Notes: generated from the letters alone by a model not told the origin. A stretch of DNA of 39,487 nucleotides from Acidobacteriota bacterium (GCA_003224235.1 QHYU01000146.1:1-39487); one strand, 5' to 3'; counted from the stretch's first letter, positions 24,321 to 32,869 are shown. A program made the numbers and translations.

Positions 24321-25691
24321 ATGAGCGCAACGCGGACATCTGCCCTGACACGGCTCGAGGGACTCCTCGGCACCGAGCACCTTCTCACCAATCCCACCCA
24401 ACTTGCCGGCTACGAAGTGGACGGCCTGCGACCTGCGGCAGTGGCGCAACCCGGATCGGCCGGCGAAGTGGCCGAAGTGGTGCGCTTCGCCGCAGCCGAG
24501 AAGCTGGCGGTGATTCCCGTCGGCGGGCGAACCAAACTGCGGATCGGAGCGGCGCCACGCCGCTACGACTTGGCCACTGACCTCACGCGGCTCGATGGTG
24601 TGCTCGCATACGATCCGGGCGACCTCACCCTGGGCGTTCAAGCCGGCATTCGCTTCGCGGAACTGAGTCGCGTGCTCGCGGAGAAGCGCCAGTTTCTCCC
24701 GCTGGCGCCAGCATTCGCCGAGCAGGCCACGATTGGCGGCATTCTAGCGACAAACTCCGGCAGCCCGCTGCGGCACGCCTACGGCTCGGCACGCGATTAT
24801 GTGCTGGGGATGGAGTTCGTCACTGGCGAGGGAATCGAGACCAAGAGCGGCGGGCGCGTGGTGAAAAACGTCACCGGCTACGACCTGCATAAGCTGATGA
24901 TCGGCGCGCTGGGCACCCTCGGTGTGATCACGCGCGTCAACTTCAAAACGTTCCCGCTGCCGCATGCGCAAACTACATTTGTCGGGTCGTTTGACAGCGC
25001 GGCCCAAGCTTTGGGGATGTGCCGCGCCATCGCGCAATCGGCGTTGCAGCCACGGCTGGTGGACGTGCTCGATCCAGCCGCGGCGCAAATGATCGACCCG
25101 GCGCACGCGCGCTTGCCAGCCGGTCAATGGTCAGTGGTCGTGGGGGCGGCAGGCGACGAACGCGTCGTGCAGCGCCATGGCATAGACCTCGCGCGTATCA
25201 CGAAAGGGGCGCGCGCAACTGCGTTTGTTGCGCTGACTGATGAGGAGGAGGCCACGCTCCTGGGGCGCATCCGCGAATTCCCGAAGCTCGCGGCAGGGAC
25301 TTCGCCGGCCGCGACGCTCTTCAAAATCAGCGTAGTGTTGGCGCAGATGCTCGCGCTGCTAGAACGCGCGCGCCAAGTGATCCAGCGCAACCAGCTTGCC
25401 TCGATGACGCTGCTGCGGGCATCAGGGATCGTTTACCTGGCGCTGGTGCCCACCGCGCTGGATGCAGCCACACTTGCGCGCCTCACGCAAGCGGCCACGG
25501 AACTCATCCACGCCAGCTCCAACTCCGAGATTGGCGGGCGTCCGGTGATCGAGTGGTGTCCGACGGAGCTAAAAAGCCAGGTCAACGTCTGGGGCCCAGC
25601 GCGCGACGATCTGATGCTGATGCAGCGCGTGAAAAAGGCGTTCGATCCACAGGGAATTTTCAGCCCCGGCCGGTTCGTCGGAGGCATCTGA
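24321..25691 (+). CDS. glcE: glycolate oxidase subunit GlcE
   Basis: A 456-aa second FAD-binding subunit. PAAVAQPGSAGEVAEVVRFA, VIPVGGRTKLRIG, FAEQATIGGILATNSGSPLRH, YGSARDYVLGMEFVTGEG, VKNVTGYDLHKLMIGALGTLGVIT are the PCMH-domain landmarks in order. The C-terminal portion ends with FDPQGIFSPGRFVGGI, as in GlcE/GlcD. It is longer than E. coli GlcE (about 350 aa), mainly in the region after residue 230. Tightly spaced between glcD and glcF. Confidence 0.9.
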   Translation: MSATRTSALTRLEGLLGTEHLLTNPTQLAGYEVDGLRPAAVAQPGSAGEVAEVVRFAAAEKLAVIPVGGRTKLRIGAAPRRYDLATDLTRLDGVLAYDPGDLTLGVQAGIRFAELSRVLAEKRQFLPLAPAFAEQATIGGILATNSGSPLRHAYGSARDYVLGMEFVTGEGIETKSGGRVVKNVTGYDLHKLMIGALGTLGVITRVNFKTFPLPHAQTTFVGSFDSAAQALGMCRAIAQSALQPRLVDVLDPAAAQMIDPAHARLPAGQWSVVVGAAGDERVVQRHGIDLARITKGARATAFVALTDEEEATLLGRIREFPKLAAGTSPAATLFKISVVLAQMLALLERARQVIQRNQLASMTLLRASGIVYLALVPTALDAATLARLTQAATELIHASSNSEIGGRPVIEWCPTELKSQVNVWGPARDDLMLMQRVKKAFDPQGIFSPGRFVGGI

Positions 25692-25695
25692 GGCC

Positions 25696-27030
25696 ATGGT
25701 CGAGGCGGTGAATAAGATCGAGCCGGCGGCGGGTGCAAGCGGGTTCACCGCTTCCGACAACGCTGACAAACTGGCCTACGAAGATTACGCGCGCTGCATT
25801 CACTGCGGACTCTGCCTGAACCATTGCCCAACTTACCGGCTGTGGGGGCTGGAGGCCGATTCGCCGCGCGGGCGCATCCGGCAGATGCTGTTGGTCGATC
25901 AGGGAAAGCTGGAGCTGGGCGATTCGTTCGTCAGGCACATCGATCAGTGCCTGGACTGCCGCGCGTGCGAGACGGCGTGCCCCTCGGGAGTCGAATACGG
26001 CAAGCTGGTGGAAGTTGCGCGGGCGCAGATCGAACAGAACTACCGCCGGCCCATCTTCTCGCGTTTGGCGCGCAGCCTCGTCTTCCGCCATATCCTGCCG
26101 CATCCGCAGCGCATCGCTGCAGCAGCAAGGCTGGTGCGGCTCTACCAGCGCTCGGGGCTGCAGGGCCTGGCGCGGCGTTCGGGGGCGCTACGGCTACTGG
26201 GTCTGGAGCAACGCGAGCGGCTGCTGCCGATGATCGATCGAGAGTTTTTCTTCTCGCGCCTTGGAAGCACATTTCCCGCGCAGGGGAAGCGCCGCGCGCG
26301 TGTGGCGATGTTTGCGGGCTGCGTGGCGCAAGTCGCTTTTTCAGCCTTGAACGATGCGACGATCCGCGTGCTGACTGCAAATGGCTGCGAGGTCGTCGTC
26401 CCTAACGGGCAAGTCTGCTGCGGGGCCCTGGCGGCGCATGCCGGCGTGCGCGACGTCGCGCGACAGCTTGCGCGCACCAACTTGGATGCCTTCCTGGGCG
26501 AGGATTTCGACGCGGTGGTGACCAACGCTGCCGGTTGCGGCTCAACCCTAAAGGAATACGAGCGGCTCTTCGCGCCCGGCGACGCGGCGCACGAGCCGGC
26601 GCGCGCCTTTCAAGAGCGCATGCGAGATGTGACCGAATTCCTGGCCGAAATTGGTTTGGTGGCGCAGCTCTCCGCTGTGCCGCTGCGAGTTACGTATCAA
26701 GACTCCTGCCATCTCGTCCATGGGCAGAAAATCCGTGAGGCCCCGCGGAAACTCATCCGCGCGGTGCCGGGAGTCGAGCTAGTGGAGATGGTGCTGGCCG
26801 ACCACTGCTGTGGCTCAGCGGGAGTTTACAACGTGACGCAGACGGAAGCCTCGCTGGCATTGCTCGAGGAAAAAATGCACGATGCGCGCGCCACCGGCGC
26901 ACAGGCCATCGTCACCGCAAATCCAGGGTGCCTGCTGCAGTTGCGCGCCGGCGCCGAAATCCACCACACCGGACAAGAAGTCCTCCACGTGATCGAACTC
27001 CTTGCCCGCGCGATTGGCGGGCCCATTTGA
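25696..27030 (+). CDS. glcF: glycolate oxidase iron-sulfur subunit GlcF
   Basis: A 444-aa electron-transfer subunit. Two 4Fe-4S motifs, CIHCGLCLNHCPT and CLDCRACETACPSG, lie within the first 100 residues. Two CCG domains follow, with CCGALAAHAG and CCGSAGVYN as the cysteine-rich motifs. It passes electrons from GlcDE to the membrane quinone pool. It starts 4 nt after glcE (GAGG just before ATG) and ends the operon. No terminator hairpin is obvious in the 114 bp before the convergent cupin gene. Confidence 0.93.
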   Translation: MVEAVNKIEPAAGASGFTASDNADKLAYEDYARCIHCGLCLNHCPTYRLWGLEADSPRGRIRQMLLVDQGKLELGDSFVRHIDQCLDCRACETACPSGVEYGKLVEVARAQIEQNYRRPIFSRLARSLVFRHILPHPQRIAAAARLVRLYQRSGLQGLARRSGALRLLGLEQRERLLPMIDREFFFSRLGSTFPAQGKRRARVAMFAGCVAQVAFSALNDATIRVLTANGCEVVVPNGQVCCGALAAHAGVRDVARQLARTNLDAFLGEDFDAVVTNAAGCGSTLKEYERLFAPGDAAHEPARAFQERMRDVTEFLAEIGLVAQLSAVPLRVTYQDSCHLVHGQKIREAPRKLIRAVPGVELVEMVLADHCCGSAGVYNVTQTEASLALLEEKMHDARATGAQAIVTANPGCLLQLRAGAEIHHTGQEVLHVIELLARAIGGPI

Positions 27031-27144
27031 ATTGATGGGCAGGCTTACCGCAGACTTTTGATGAACTGGCGAGCAGCTGGCCGAGGGTTCGTCCAAGGAA
27101 TATATCTTCTCTTATGGGCGGAATCGCAATCAAATTGGGCGGTT

Positions 27145-27405
27145 CTATCTCTCACCGATAAGGTAGCGGCAACCGTTAGAGCCCATGCGGGCGACCGCGC
27201 CGGCGGGGACGTCACAGCGTTCGCCGGCGCGGAACGTGCGTGTCTTCCCGCTCATGGTCAGAGTCATCTCGCCCTCCAAAATGATGTGTGCGGTCTCAGT
27301 GGCGTGCGTGTGGTCAGGATAGGAGGCGTGCGGCTGATCCTGCCACACGTAGGTGCGGGAGAAGCCTTCTTCGCGTAGTTGTTTTTCCCAGTCGCGCGGA
27401 TTCAT
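27145..27405 (-). CDS. small cupin protein, 86 aa
   Basis: An 86-aa cupin. YVWQDQPHASYPDHTHATETAHIILEGEMTL would be motif 1 (ligands in HTH and the later His), and GERCDVPAGAVARMG is motif 2, where the last His ligand is missing (usual PxxxxH reads PAGAVARM). The start is the ATG at 27405; the frame is open further upstream into the neighbouring SDR sequence, which is not coding for this protein. Ribosome-binding site weak. Convergent with glcF. Confidence 0.75.
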   Translation of the reverse strand: MNPRDWEKQLREEGFSRTYVWQDQPHASYPDHTHATETAHIILEGEMTLTMSGKTRTFRAGERCDVPAGAVARMGSNGCRYLIGER

Positions 27406-27470
27406 TTGACTGCTCGCAGACCCAGCGTATGCGGGTCGTTTCAAGAGCCTGAAAACTACTTTGACCCAAC

Positions 27471-27490
27471 AGACGCAGAGGCGCAAAAAG
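27471..27490. repeat. short GCAGAG-type repeat unit
   Basis: AGACGCAGAGGCGCAAAAAG lies just beyond the 3' end of the SDR gene and shares the core CGCAGAGGCGCA with the repeat at 15635-15663. Confidence 0.3.
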
Positions 27491-27502
27491 CAAGTGCCTA
27501 TG

Positions 27503-28288
27503 CTATGACGCGGGACGAAACATGCGCGCCGCGATACGAGTGACCAGGCGGCGCGGCACCAGTCGCTGCGCTTGTGCCCCGAGGTAGTTACCCACGCCGG
27601 AGATGACGCAGCTCTTTCCCCGCGCCAGCGCGCGCAAACCCACTCGCGCGACCTTCGCTGCCGACTCCTGCCGGCCCTTGGTGCGATCGGGCTGGCCGGC
27701 GACCTGATGAAATTCGGTCGAAGTCGAGCCCGGGCAAAGCGCGCAGACACGAATGCCGTAGGGGCGCATTTCTTCGGCGAGCGCTTCGGCGAACACCAGG
27801 TCGAAGGCCTTGGTGGCGGCGTAGGTCGAGATGTAGGGCACGGCTTGGAACGCGGCGGTCGAGGAGACGATCAGGATATTGCCGCGGCGGCGCTCAATCA
27901 TTGCCGGCAGGTAGAGGTGCGTCAAGTGGAGAACCGCGGTGATGTTCACCTGCAGCATCTCGAACTGGTGGGCCAGGGGGATCCTAGGAAACTCGCCATA
28001 GGCGCCAAAGCCGGCGTTGTTCACCAGCAGATCCACCGCGATGCCCTTTCCCTGTGTGAAGGCGAAAATCTCCTGGGGCGCCGACGGCTGTGCAAGGTCC
28101 GCAGTGAGGAGCACGACGCGCACCTCGTGGTTGCTTCGGAGTTGTGAAGCAAGCTGCTCGAGCCGTTCGCGCCGCCGCGCGGTCAGCACCAGATTTGCGC
28201 CACCTGCGGCGAGTTCTACGGCCAATGCCCAGCCGATGCCGGCGCTGGCCCCGGTCACTAGCGCCCACTTACCACGCCATTCACGCAT
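27503..28288 (-). CDS. short-chain dehydrogenase/reductase (DltE/YqjQ type)
   Basis: A 261-aa classical SDR. The cofactor motif is TGASAGIGWALA (about residues 12-23), NNAGFGAYG, and the complete active site VSSTAAFQAVPYISTYAATK (Ser, Tyr, Lys). CALCPGSTSTEFHQVAG and a C-terminal membrane-associating basic/hydrophobic tail (GAQAQRLVPRRLVTRIAARMF) suggest the DltE/YqjQ-like group. The ATG at 28288 has AGGGAGG 4-5 nt upstream, so the longer frame to 28321 is rejected. Substrate unknown. Confidence 0.9.
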   Translation of the reverse strand: MREWRGKWALVTGASAGIGWALAVELAAGGANLVLTARRRERLEQLASQLRSNHEVRVVLLTADLAQPSAPQEIFAFTQGKGIAVDLLVNNAGFGAYGEFPRIPLAHQFEMLQVNITAVLHLTHLYLPAMIERRRGNILIVSSTAAFQAVPYISTYAATKAFDLVFAEALAEEMRPYGIRVCALCPGSTSTEFHQVAGQPDRTKGRQESAAKVARVGLRALARGKSCVISGVGNYLGAQAQRLVPRRLVTRIAARMFRPAS

Positions 28289-28317
28289 GAGGCCTCCCTT
28301 CGGAAGGAAAGATAAGA

Positions 28318-28350
28318 CCACAGATGAACATAGATGGATACAGATAGAGA
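28318..28350. repeat. degenerate ACAGAT-type intergenic repeat
   Basis: Imperfect tandem units: cacAGATgaac, atAGATggat, acAGATag. They lie upstream of the SDR gene. I recall near-identical (aACACAGATg)n strings between genes in unrelated environmental bacteria; this was not checked. Confidence 0.4.
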
Positions 28351-28389
28351 GAAATAGTCAAGACAGAGGGAGAAAACTGAGGCCCAATG

Positions 28390-28629
28390 TTAGGAAGAGC
28401 TCTTCGCGTTGGGCAGAACGGTTTCGCGGAGGCGGATACCCTGCGCTTTGAGGCGGTCGAGCAGGCGTCGCGCCCAGACAAATTCAGCAGCAAGCACGGC
28501 AAGCCCCAGCACGATGGTCAGCCAGCCGGGGCCAGGGGTGACCAGCATGATCCCGCCGGCCAGAAGCAGTGTGAACCCCATCAGAATTTTGAAGAAGCGT
28601 TTAGCCTGCTGAACTGTCTTGAGGAGCAT
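28390..28629 (-). CDS. PGPGW-motif transmembrane protein
   Basis: A 79-aa protein with two hydrophobic segments flanking the family signature TPGPGW (about residues 31-36): KRFFKILMGFTLLLAGGIMLV, then WLTIVLGLAVLAAEFVWA. The C-terminus is basic and cytoplasmic-looking. The ATG at 28629 has GGGGTG 7 nt upstream; a TTG at 28689 would add 20 residues without membrane character. Function of the family is unknown. Confidence 0.8.
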   Translation of the reverse strand: MLLKTVQQAKRFFKILMGFTLLLAGGIMLVTPGPGWLTIVLGLAVLAAEFVWARRLLDRLKAQGIRLRETVLPNAKSSS

Positions 28630-28902
28630 CCCAGACCACCCCGGGTGTGCGGCAGCTTTCTCTGCGGACGCGCGGCCAAGCGACCCCAATCACATTGTAG
28701 CACCCTCAAGTCTTCGATTTAGTGGCGCTCGCCCCGGAATCTAGCCGCTAGTAATCCACGCGAAAGAACCCCATTCTCTTTGCACTTCGGCGTTCCTTTC
28801 TCGGCAGCAGATGAGTTGCGGGCGGGCGCTTGACCGTGTGAGCGCCACAACAGTACCCTTCGTATGCTGTTGCACGATTTCCGGGGGTGAGCCTCTACAG
28901 CG

Positions 28903-31041
28903 ATGCAACGTAACAGCCGATTCCGACGGTTCGGCGTGGCTTGCGTAGTCACAGGCCTTAGCTCCGTCGGAGCTTCACTCTCGGCCTTGGCGCAAGAGCT
29001 CAAGCTCGTGCCCGAGCCGAAACAGGTCGAGCGGCGCGAAGGTGCTTTCCGCGCAGGGCCAGGACTGCGCATTGTCCTGAGCGCCGCGCGCGCTCGAGAA
29101 GACCGCATCGCAGCGGAGATGCTGGCCGAAGAGATCCAAGCAGCCGTGGGGTGGAAGGTCGCCATCACAACCTCGCGCGCGCTGCCGGATTCTACCGGCG
29201 TGATTTATCTGGGACGTGTGGGCGACGACCGCCGCCTGCGAGCTGCCCTGGAAGCCAAGGGGCTCGGCACAGATGAGACGTTCGACCCGCAAGGCTACGT
29301 GCTGGATGCGGACAGCAAGGGCATTCGAGTGGCAGCAACAACCGGGCAAGGCCTGTTCTACGGCGTGCAGACGCTGCGGCAGTTGCTCAGGCCGCGCGAG
29401 GAGAAACGTGCTAGAAAGCAACTCATCTGCCCCGCGGTCAAGATCAGAGACTGGCCGAGCATGCGCTGGCGCGGAGTGCATGACGACATCAGCCGGGGAC
29501 CGGTACCCACCCTCGAGTACATGAAGCAGCAGATTCGGACGATCGCCGAATACAAGCTCAATCTGTTTGCGCTGTACATCGAGCACATATTCGATTATCA
29601 GAACCATCCGCTCATCGCGCCGGAAGAGGGCGCACTCACTGCTAGCGAAGTCCGGGAGCTGGTCGCGTACGCCCGGCGCTATTACGTGACCATCCTGCCC
29701 GAGCAGCAAGCCTTCGGCCATCTGCACCACCTGCTCAAGTATGAAGTCTACGACGACCTGGCCGAAACCCCGCACGGGCACGTGCTCGCGCCAGTGAACG
29801 AAAGATCCTACGACCTGATCCGTGACCTCTACGGAGAGCTGGTGCCGCTTTTCCCCGGGCCGTTCCTTCACATTGGCGCCGACGAGACTTGGGAGCTTGG
29901 CTCTGGGCAGAGCAAAGCCCAGGCCGAGGCAATCGGCTTGGGGCGTTTGTACCTGGAGCACCTCAGGCGCGTCGCGGAGATCCTGAAGCCCTATCACAAA
30001 CAACTGCTGTTCTGGGGCGACATCGCCGTTCGCTACCCAGAGCTGCTTGCCACGCTGCCGAAGGAGATGATCGCGGTGCCGTGGGCCTACGACCCCAGAC
30101 CGAACTTCGACGCATTGCTCAGCCCGTTCAAGAGCGCGGGCCTGGAGATGATTGTCGCGCCCGGGGCGAGCAACTGGAACCGAATCTTCCCCGATCTCGA
30201 CGCGGCCTTGATGAATATTCGGAACTTGAGCCGCGACGGTCAGAAATTCGGCGCGCTCGGAGTGCTGAACACCACCTGGGACGACGACGGCGAGTCGCTA
30301 TTTGCGATGACCTGGCCGGCCCTGGTGTTCGGCGCAGCGTGTTCGTGGCAGGCGGGGGAGTCTTCGATCGAAGCGTTTCAGGCCAAGTATGATTGGGCGT
30401 TCTACCGCAACGAGGATGCCACGTTCCGCGAGGCACTCGCCAACCTCACGCGGGCACATGCGTTGCTGGCAGGCCAGGGCCTCGGCGGCGCCTTCGATGA
30501 CGCCTTCTGGATGGATCCATTCACCGAAGCGGGCGCGCGCTTCACGGAAAAGGCGTTGCCTGTGGCGCACGAGCTGCGGCTCGCAGCCGAGCATGCGCTT
30601 GCCTCGCTCTATCAGAATCGCGCCAAAGCACACGCGCACGCTGGCACGCTGGATGGGTTGATTTTCGCTGCTATGCGCCTCGATGCGCTGGGGATAAAAA
30701 TCCAGTTCGCCAGTGAGTGCAGCCGGTTCTACCGCGATGCGTACGAGAATCGGACCGACCGGGCACGTGTGGGTCGCGACCTGTGGGAGATCACCGGCAT
30801 CAACGGGCGATTGGAAGACCTGCGCGACTCCATCACGCGCCTGCGCGTCGCATATGCCGAGCTTTGGGCCAAAGAGAACCGGCCGTACTGGCTCGGCAAT
30901 GTGCTGGTGCGTTATGACCTCCTTGCGAGCCTGTTTCAAGCGAAGATCCAGTCCTTGCGCGCCGCGCAGTATCTATACCACGAGCAGGGAGCGCTGCCGC
31001 TGCCGGAGGCGATGGGGTTTTTCGCCAAGTCGGAGCGGTGA
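28903..31041 (+). CDS. secreted beta-N-acetylhexosaminidase, GH20
   Basis: A 712-aa glycoside hydrolase. Signal peptide to about residue 30 (ACVVTGLSSVGASLSALAQ). The GH20b domain (about 33-165) contains VYLGRV-like strands and GQGLFYGVQTLRQLL. The catalytic barrel starts at DWPSMRWRGVHDDISRG and carries HIGADETWELG (H323, D327, E328), the substrate-assisted catalytic Asp-Glu pair. The barrel is followed by a long helical C-terminal region (about 490-712). It removes terminal GlcNAc or GalNAc from glycans, chitin oligomers or peptidoglycan fragments. A promoter-like TTGACC (28828) with TACCCT 18 bp later lies upstream. Confidence 0.88.
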   Translation: MQRNSRFRRFGVACVVTGLSSVGASLSALAQELKLVPEPKQVERREGAFRAGPGLRIVLSAARAREDRIAAEMLAEEIQAAVGWKVAITTSRALPDSTGVIYLGRVGDDRRLRAALEAKGLGTDETFDPQGYVLDADSKGIRVAATTGQGLFYGVQTLRQLLRPREEKRARKQLICPAVKIRDWPSMRWRGVHDDISRGPVPTLEYMKQQIRTIAEYKLNLFALYIEHIFDYQNHPLIAPEEGALTASEVRELVAYARRYYVTILPEQQAFGHLHHLLKYEVYDDLAETPHGHVLAPVNERSYDLIRDLYGELVPLFPGPFLHIGADETWELGSGQSKAQAEAIGLGRLYLEHLRRVAEILKPYHKQLLFWGDIAVRYPELLATLPKEMIAVPWAYDPRPNFDALLSPFKSAGLEMIVAPGASNWNRIFPDLDAALMNIRNLSRDGQKFGALGVLNTTWDDDGESLFAMTWPALVFGAACSWQAGESSIEAFQAKYDWAFYRNEDATFREALANLTRAHALLAGQGLGGAFDDAFWMDPFTEAGARFTEKALPVAHELRLAAEHALASLYQNRAKAHAHAGTLDGLIFAAMRLDALGIKIQFASECSRFYRDAYENRTDRARVGRDLWEITGINGRLEDLRDSITRLRVAYAELWAKENRPYWLGNVLVRYDLLASLFQAKIQSLRAAQYLYHEQGALPLPEAMGFFAKSER

Positions 31042-31098
31042 GCCTATTTGCGCGCTATGGCCCACGTCTTCACGGAATAAGAAAGCGCTCACTGTCCA

Positions 31099-31156
31099 AG
31101 CGTCGGCCCTCGCATAGCGGAGGTTAGAGCGTCGGCCCTCGCATAGCGGAGGTTAG
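31099..31156 (+). repeat. perfect 29-bp tandem duplication carrying the ribosome-binding site
   Basis: Two identical adjacent 29-bp units (31099-31127 and 31128-31156), each ending in GGAGGTTAG. The second copy abuts the GTG start at 31157 and supplies its Shine-Dalgarno sequence; the first copy has no start codon after it. Exact identity suggests a recent duplication. Confidence 0.95.
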
Positions 31157-32087
31157 GTGGTGTCCAAAGATACGGTGTATCGTCGCGGCCCAATCGTCGG
31201 CGCGCTCCTGTTAATTGCTTTCGGCGCGCTGTTTCTCTATGCCAACTTCCGGCCGGAGTGGAATCCTTGGCCCCTTGTGTCTCGCTACTGGCCGCTGCTG
31301 CTCATCTTCTTGGGGTTGGTAAAACTGCGGGACCACTTCAGGCTGCGTGGTCGTCCAGAGGCCGCAGGGACCACTGGGCTCACCGGCGGGGCCATTGCTG
31401 TGCTCATCCTTCTTCTCCTCTTCGGCGTCGCTCTCAGCCGCGGGGTCGGCACTCGGCATGAACTCCACCAGGCCGAATCCGTGGAACGCCGGGGCGCGGA
31501 TTCGGTCAGCGTTCTAATAAAAATGCTTGCCGGTGAACTGAGGGTAGCGGGTGGGGCGAATAAGCTGCTGGAGGCTGATTTTTACTATACCGGCGCCGGC
31601 GAGAAACCCAGCGTGGCGTACGACGTGACTGGCAATCAGGGCCGGCTCACCGTAGCGCAGCCTGACGCAGGTATCCACGTGGGTCCAAACACATAACAAC
31701 TGGGATCTTCGTTTAAACAACGACGTGCCCATGGAACTCAAGGTCGAGGTGGGCGCGGGCCAAAGCGATCTCCGGCTTAGGGGCCTTTCCCTGACACGGC
31801 TCGACATTCAGATGGGGGTTGGCCAACTCACAGCGGATCTCACCGGGGACCGGAAGAAGGATCTCGATGCCAAGATTCAGGGTGGCGTGGGGAATGCAGC
31901 TATTCGGCTGCCTAGGAACGTAGGTGTGTGGGTTCATGCCGCCGGCGGTATAGGTGCGATCAACGCGAGGGGCCTCGAGCGGGAAGGAGACGCCTACATC
32001 AACGAGGTGTATGGCAGGTCCGCGGTGACTTTGCGGCTGAACATCGAGGGAGGCATCGGACACATCAATTTTGTGCCGGCAATATGA
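31157..32087 (+). pseudogene. LiaF/LiaI-like membrane protein gene, frameshifted
   Basis: One gene in two frames. The first part (31157-31696) encodes N-terminal membrane helices (GPIVGALLLIAFGALFLYANF, YWPLLLIFLGLVKL, GAIAVLILLLLFGVALS) and the start of a beta domain with ...GIHVGPNT then TAA. The second frame continues with HNNWDLRLNNDVPMELKVEVGAG, natural family sequence, and ends at 32087. Skipping the single A at 31691 joins them (GPN-HNNWDL). The family (DUF5668 helices plus toastrack-like domain) includes envelope-stress sensors. A GTG at 31725 could restart translation of the soluble half. Pseudogene, assembly error or programmed shift cannot be told apart here. Confidence 0.75.
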
Positions 32088-32138
32088 CCGAATCGTGCAT
32101 AACTCGACTTGCCGAAACGTTCGGCGAGTCTCTCTCTA

Positions 32139-32666
32139 CTATTTAAGTCTCTGTAAGCGGGCAGAGAGTTCTGCTACCAAGGCGCCGCGATTGCGCTCTG
32201 TCAGAGTCACCAGTTCAATGTCCGGCCGATCTCGCATGGCCTGAAAAAACGGCAGGCGACCCATTCCCAGCGTAGCCAGCGCACTAACCGGGGAGTCCAG
32301 CACGTCCTCCACGGCACGGCGGAAGCGTCCTGAAGAGCATTCCATTTTACCGATTTCATCTACGACGATGAGATCCACGTCGCGGCGGGCCAATTCCGGC
32401 AGGGCCAAGCGCTCGAAAGCCTCCAGGTTGACACCGTAGCGCCCCACGCGGGCCCGGCTCCGGAATCCCACGCGGGCAAGTTCCTCCCGCTTTCCTTCAA
32501 CGGTGACGATATCAAATCCCACGCGCTGCCCGGCCGAGTCGCGCACTTCCGTTGTGGTGAAGCCAGCGAGGCGGAGCGAGCCATGCAGTTGTTCCACCAC
32601 CCGCTCCAGGAGCGTCGTCTTGCCCACGCCGGGCTTTCCCATTATGAGCAGATTCGGTCCGAGCAC
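32139..32666 (-). CDS. nucleoside-triphosphatase, THEP1 family
   Basis: A 176-aa P-loop NTPase. From the GTG at 32666 (GGAG 9 nt upstream) the protein opens VLGPNLLIMGKPGVGKTTLLERV, with Walker A GKPGVGKTT near residue 11. Walker B and the family motif are DLIVVDEIGKMEC. FTTTEVRDSAGQRVGFDIVTVEG is also typical. THEP1 proteins hydrolyse ATP, GTP and other NTPs; the cellular role is unsettled. The frame is open to 32780, but the extra 38 residues are not family-like and the chosen length matches. It sits just outside the island edge. Confidence 0.85.
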   Translation of the reverse strand: MLGPNLLIMGKPGVGKTTLLERVVEQLHGSLRLAGFTTTEVRDSAGQRVGFDIVTVEGKREELARVGFRSRARVGRYGVNLEAFERLALPELARRDVDLIVVDEIGKMECSSGRFRRAVEDVLDSPVSALATLGMGRLPFFQAMRDRPDIELVTLTERNRGALVAELSARLQRLK

Positions 32667-32805
32667 TGGTGCTATCTCCGGTAGGGAGTCTGGGAAAATC
32701 CTACGCGCCACAGCGTGAGGCCACAAGCGTGTCCAAGGCAATGTCTTGGCGCGGCCCGTCCGAAAAGAGGCAGTTGTCAACTCAACGGAAGCAAGCGAAG
32801 ACGAG

Positions 32806-32830
32806 TGGCGGAGAGGGTGGGATTCGAACC
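32806..32830 (-). other. tRNA-Ser 3'-end fragment (attachment-site scar)
   Basis: These 25 nt, read on the minus strand, equal the last 25 nt of the tRNA-Ser at 12272-12364: T-loop, T-stem 3' side, acceptor 3' strand, discriminator and CCA. Past the T-loop the sequence diverges at once, so it is a fragment, not a gene. This is what an integrating element leaves at the far end from the tRNA. By its orientation, the element would extend rightward from here. Confidence 0.75.
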
Positions 32831-32847
32831 TATGCTGTTTAAGCGAT

Positions 32848-32869
32848 GTTTGCGTTTGCTGGCGTTTGC
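32848..32869. repeat. triplicated GTTTGC next to the tRNA-Ser fragment
   Basis: GTTTGC occurs at 32848-32853, 32854-32859 and 32864-32869, starting 18 bp from the tRNA-Ser fragment. Short repeats beside an att core are typical of integrase arm sites; here that is inference. The stretch 32870-33026 is A/T-rich and holds no gene I can support. Confidence 0.35.

Noticed and set aside
28975-30003. 342-aa minus-strand ORF
   Set aside because: Shadow of the GH20 gene; no start signal or recognisable domain.
12340-32830. The two 25-nt tRNA-Ser copies as left and right ends of one 20-kb element
   Set aside because: They are in opposite orientation, whereas att repeats of one integration are direct, and ordinary chromosomal genes fill the interval.
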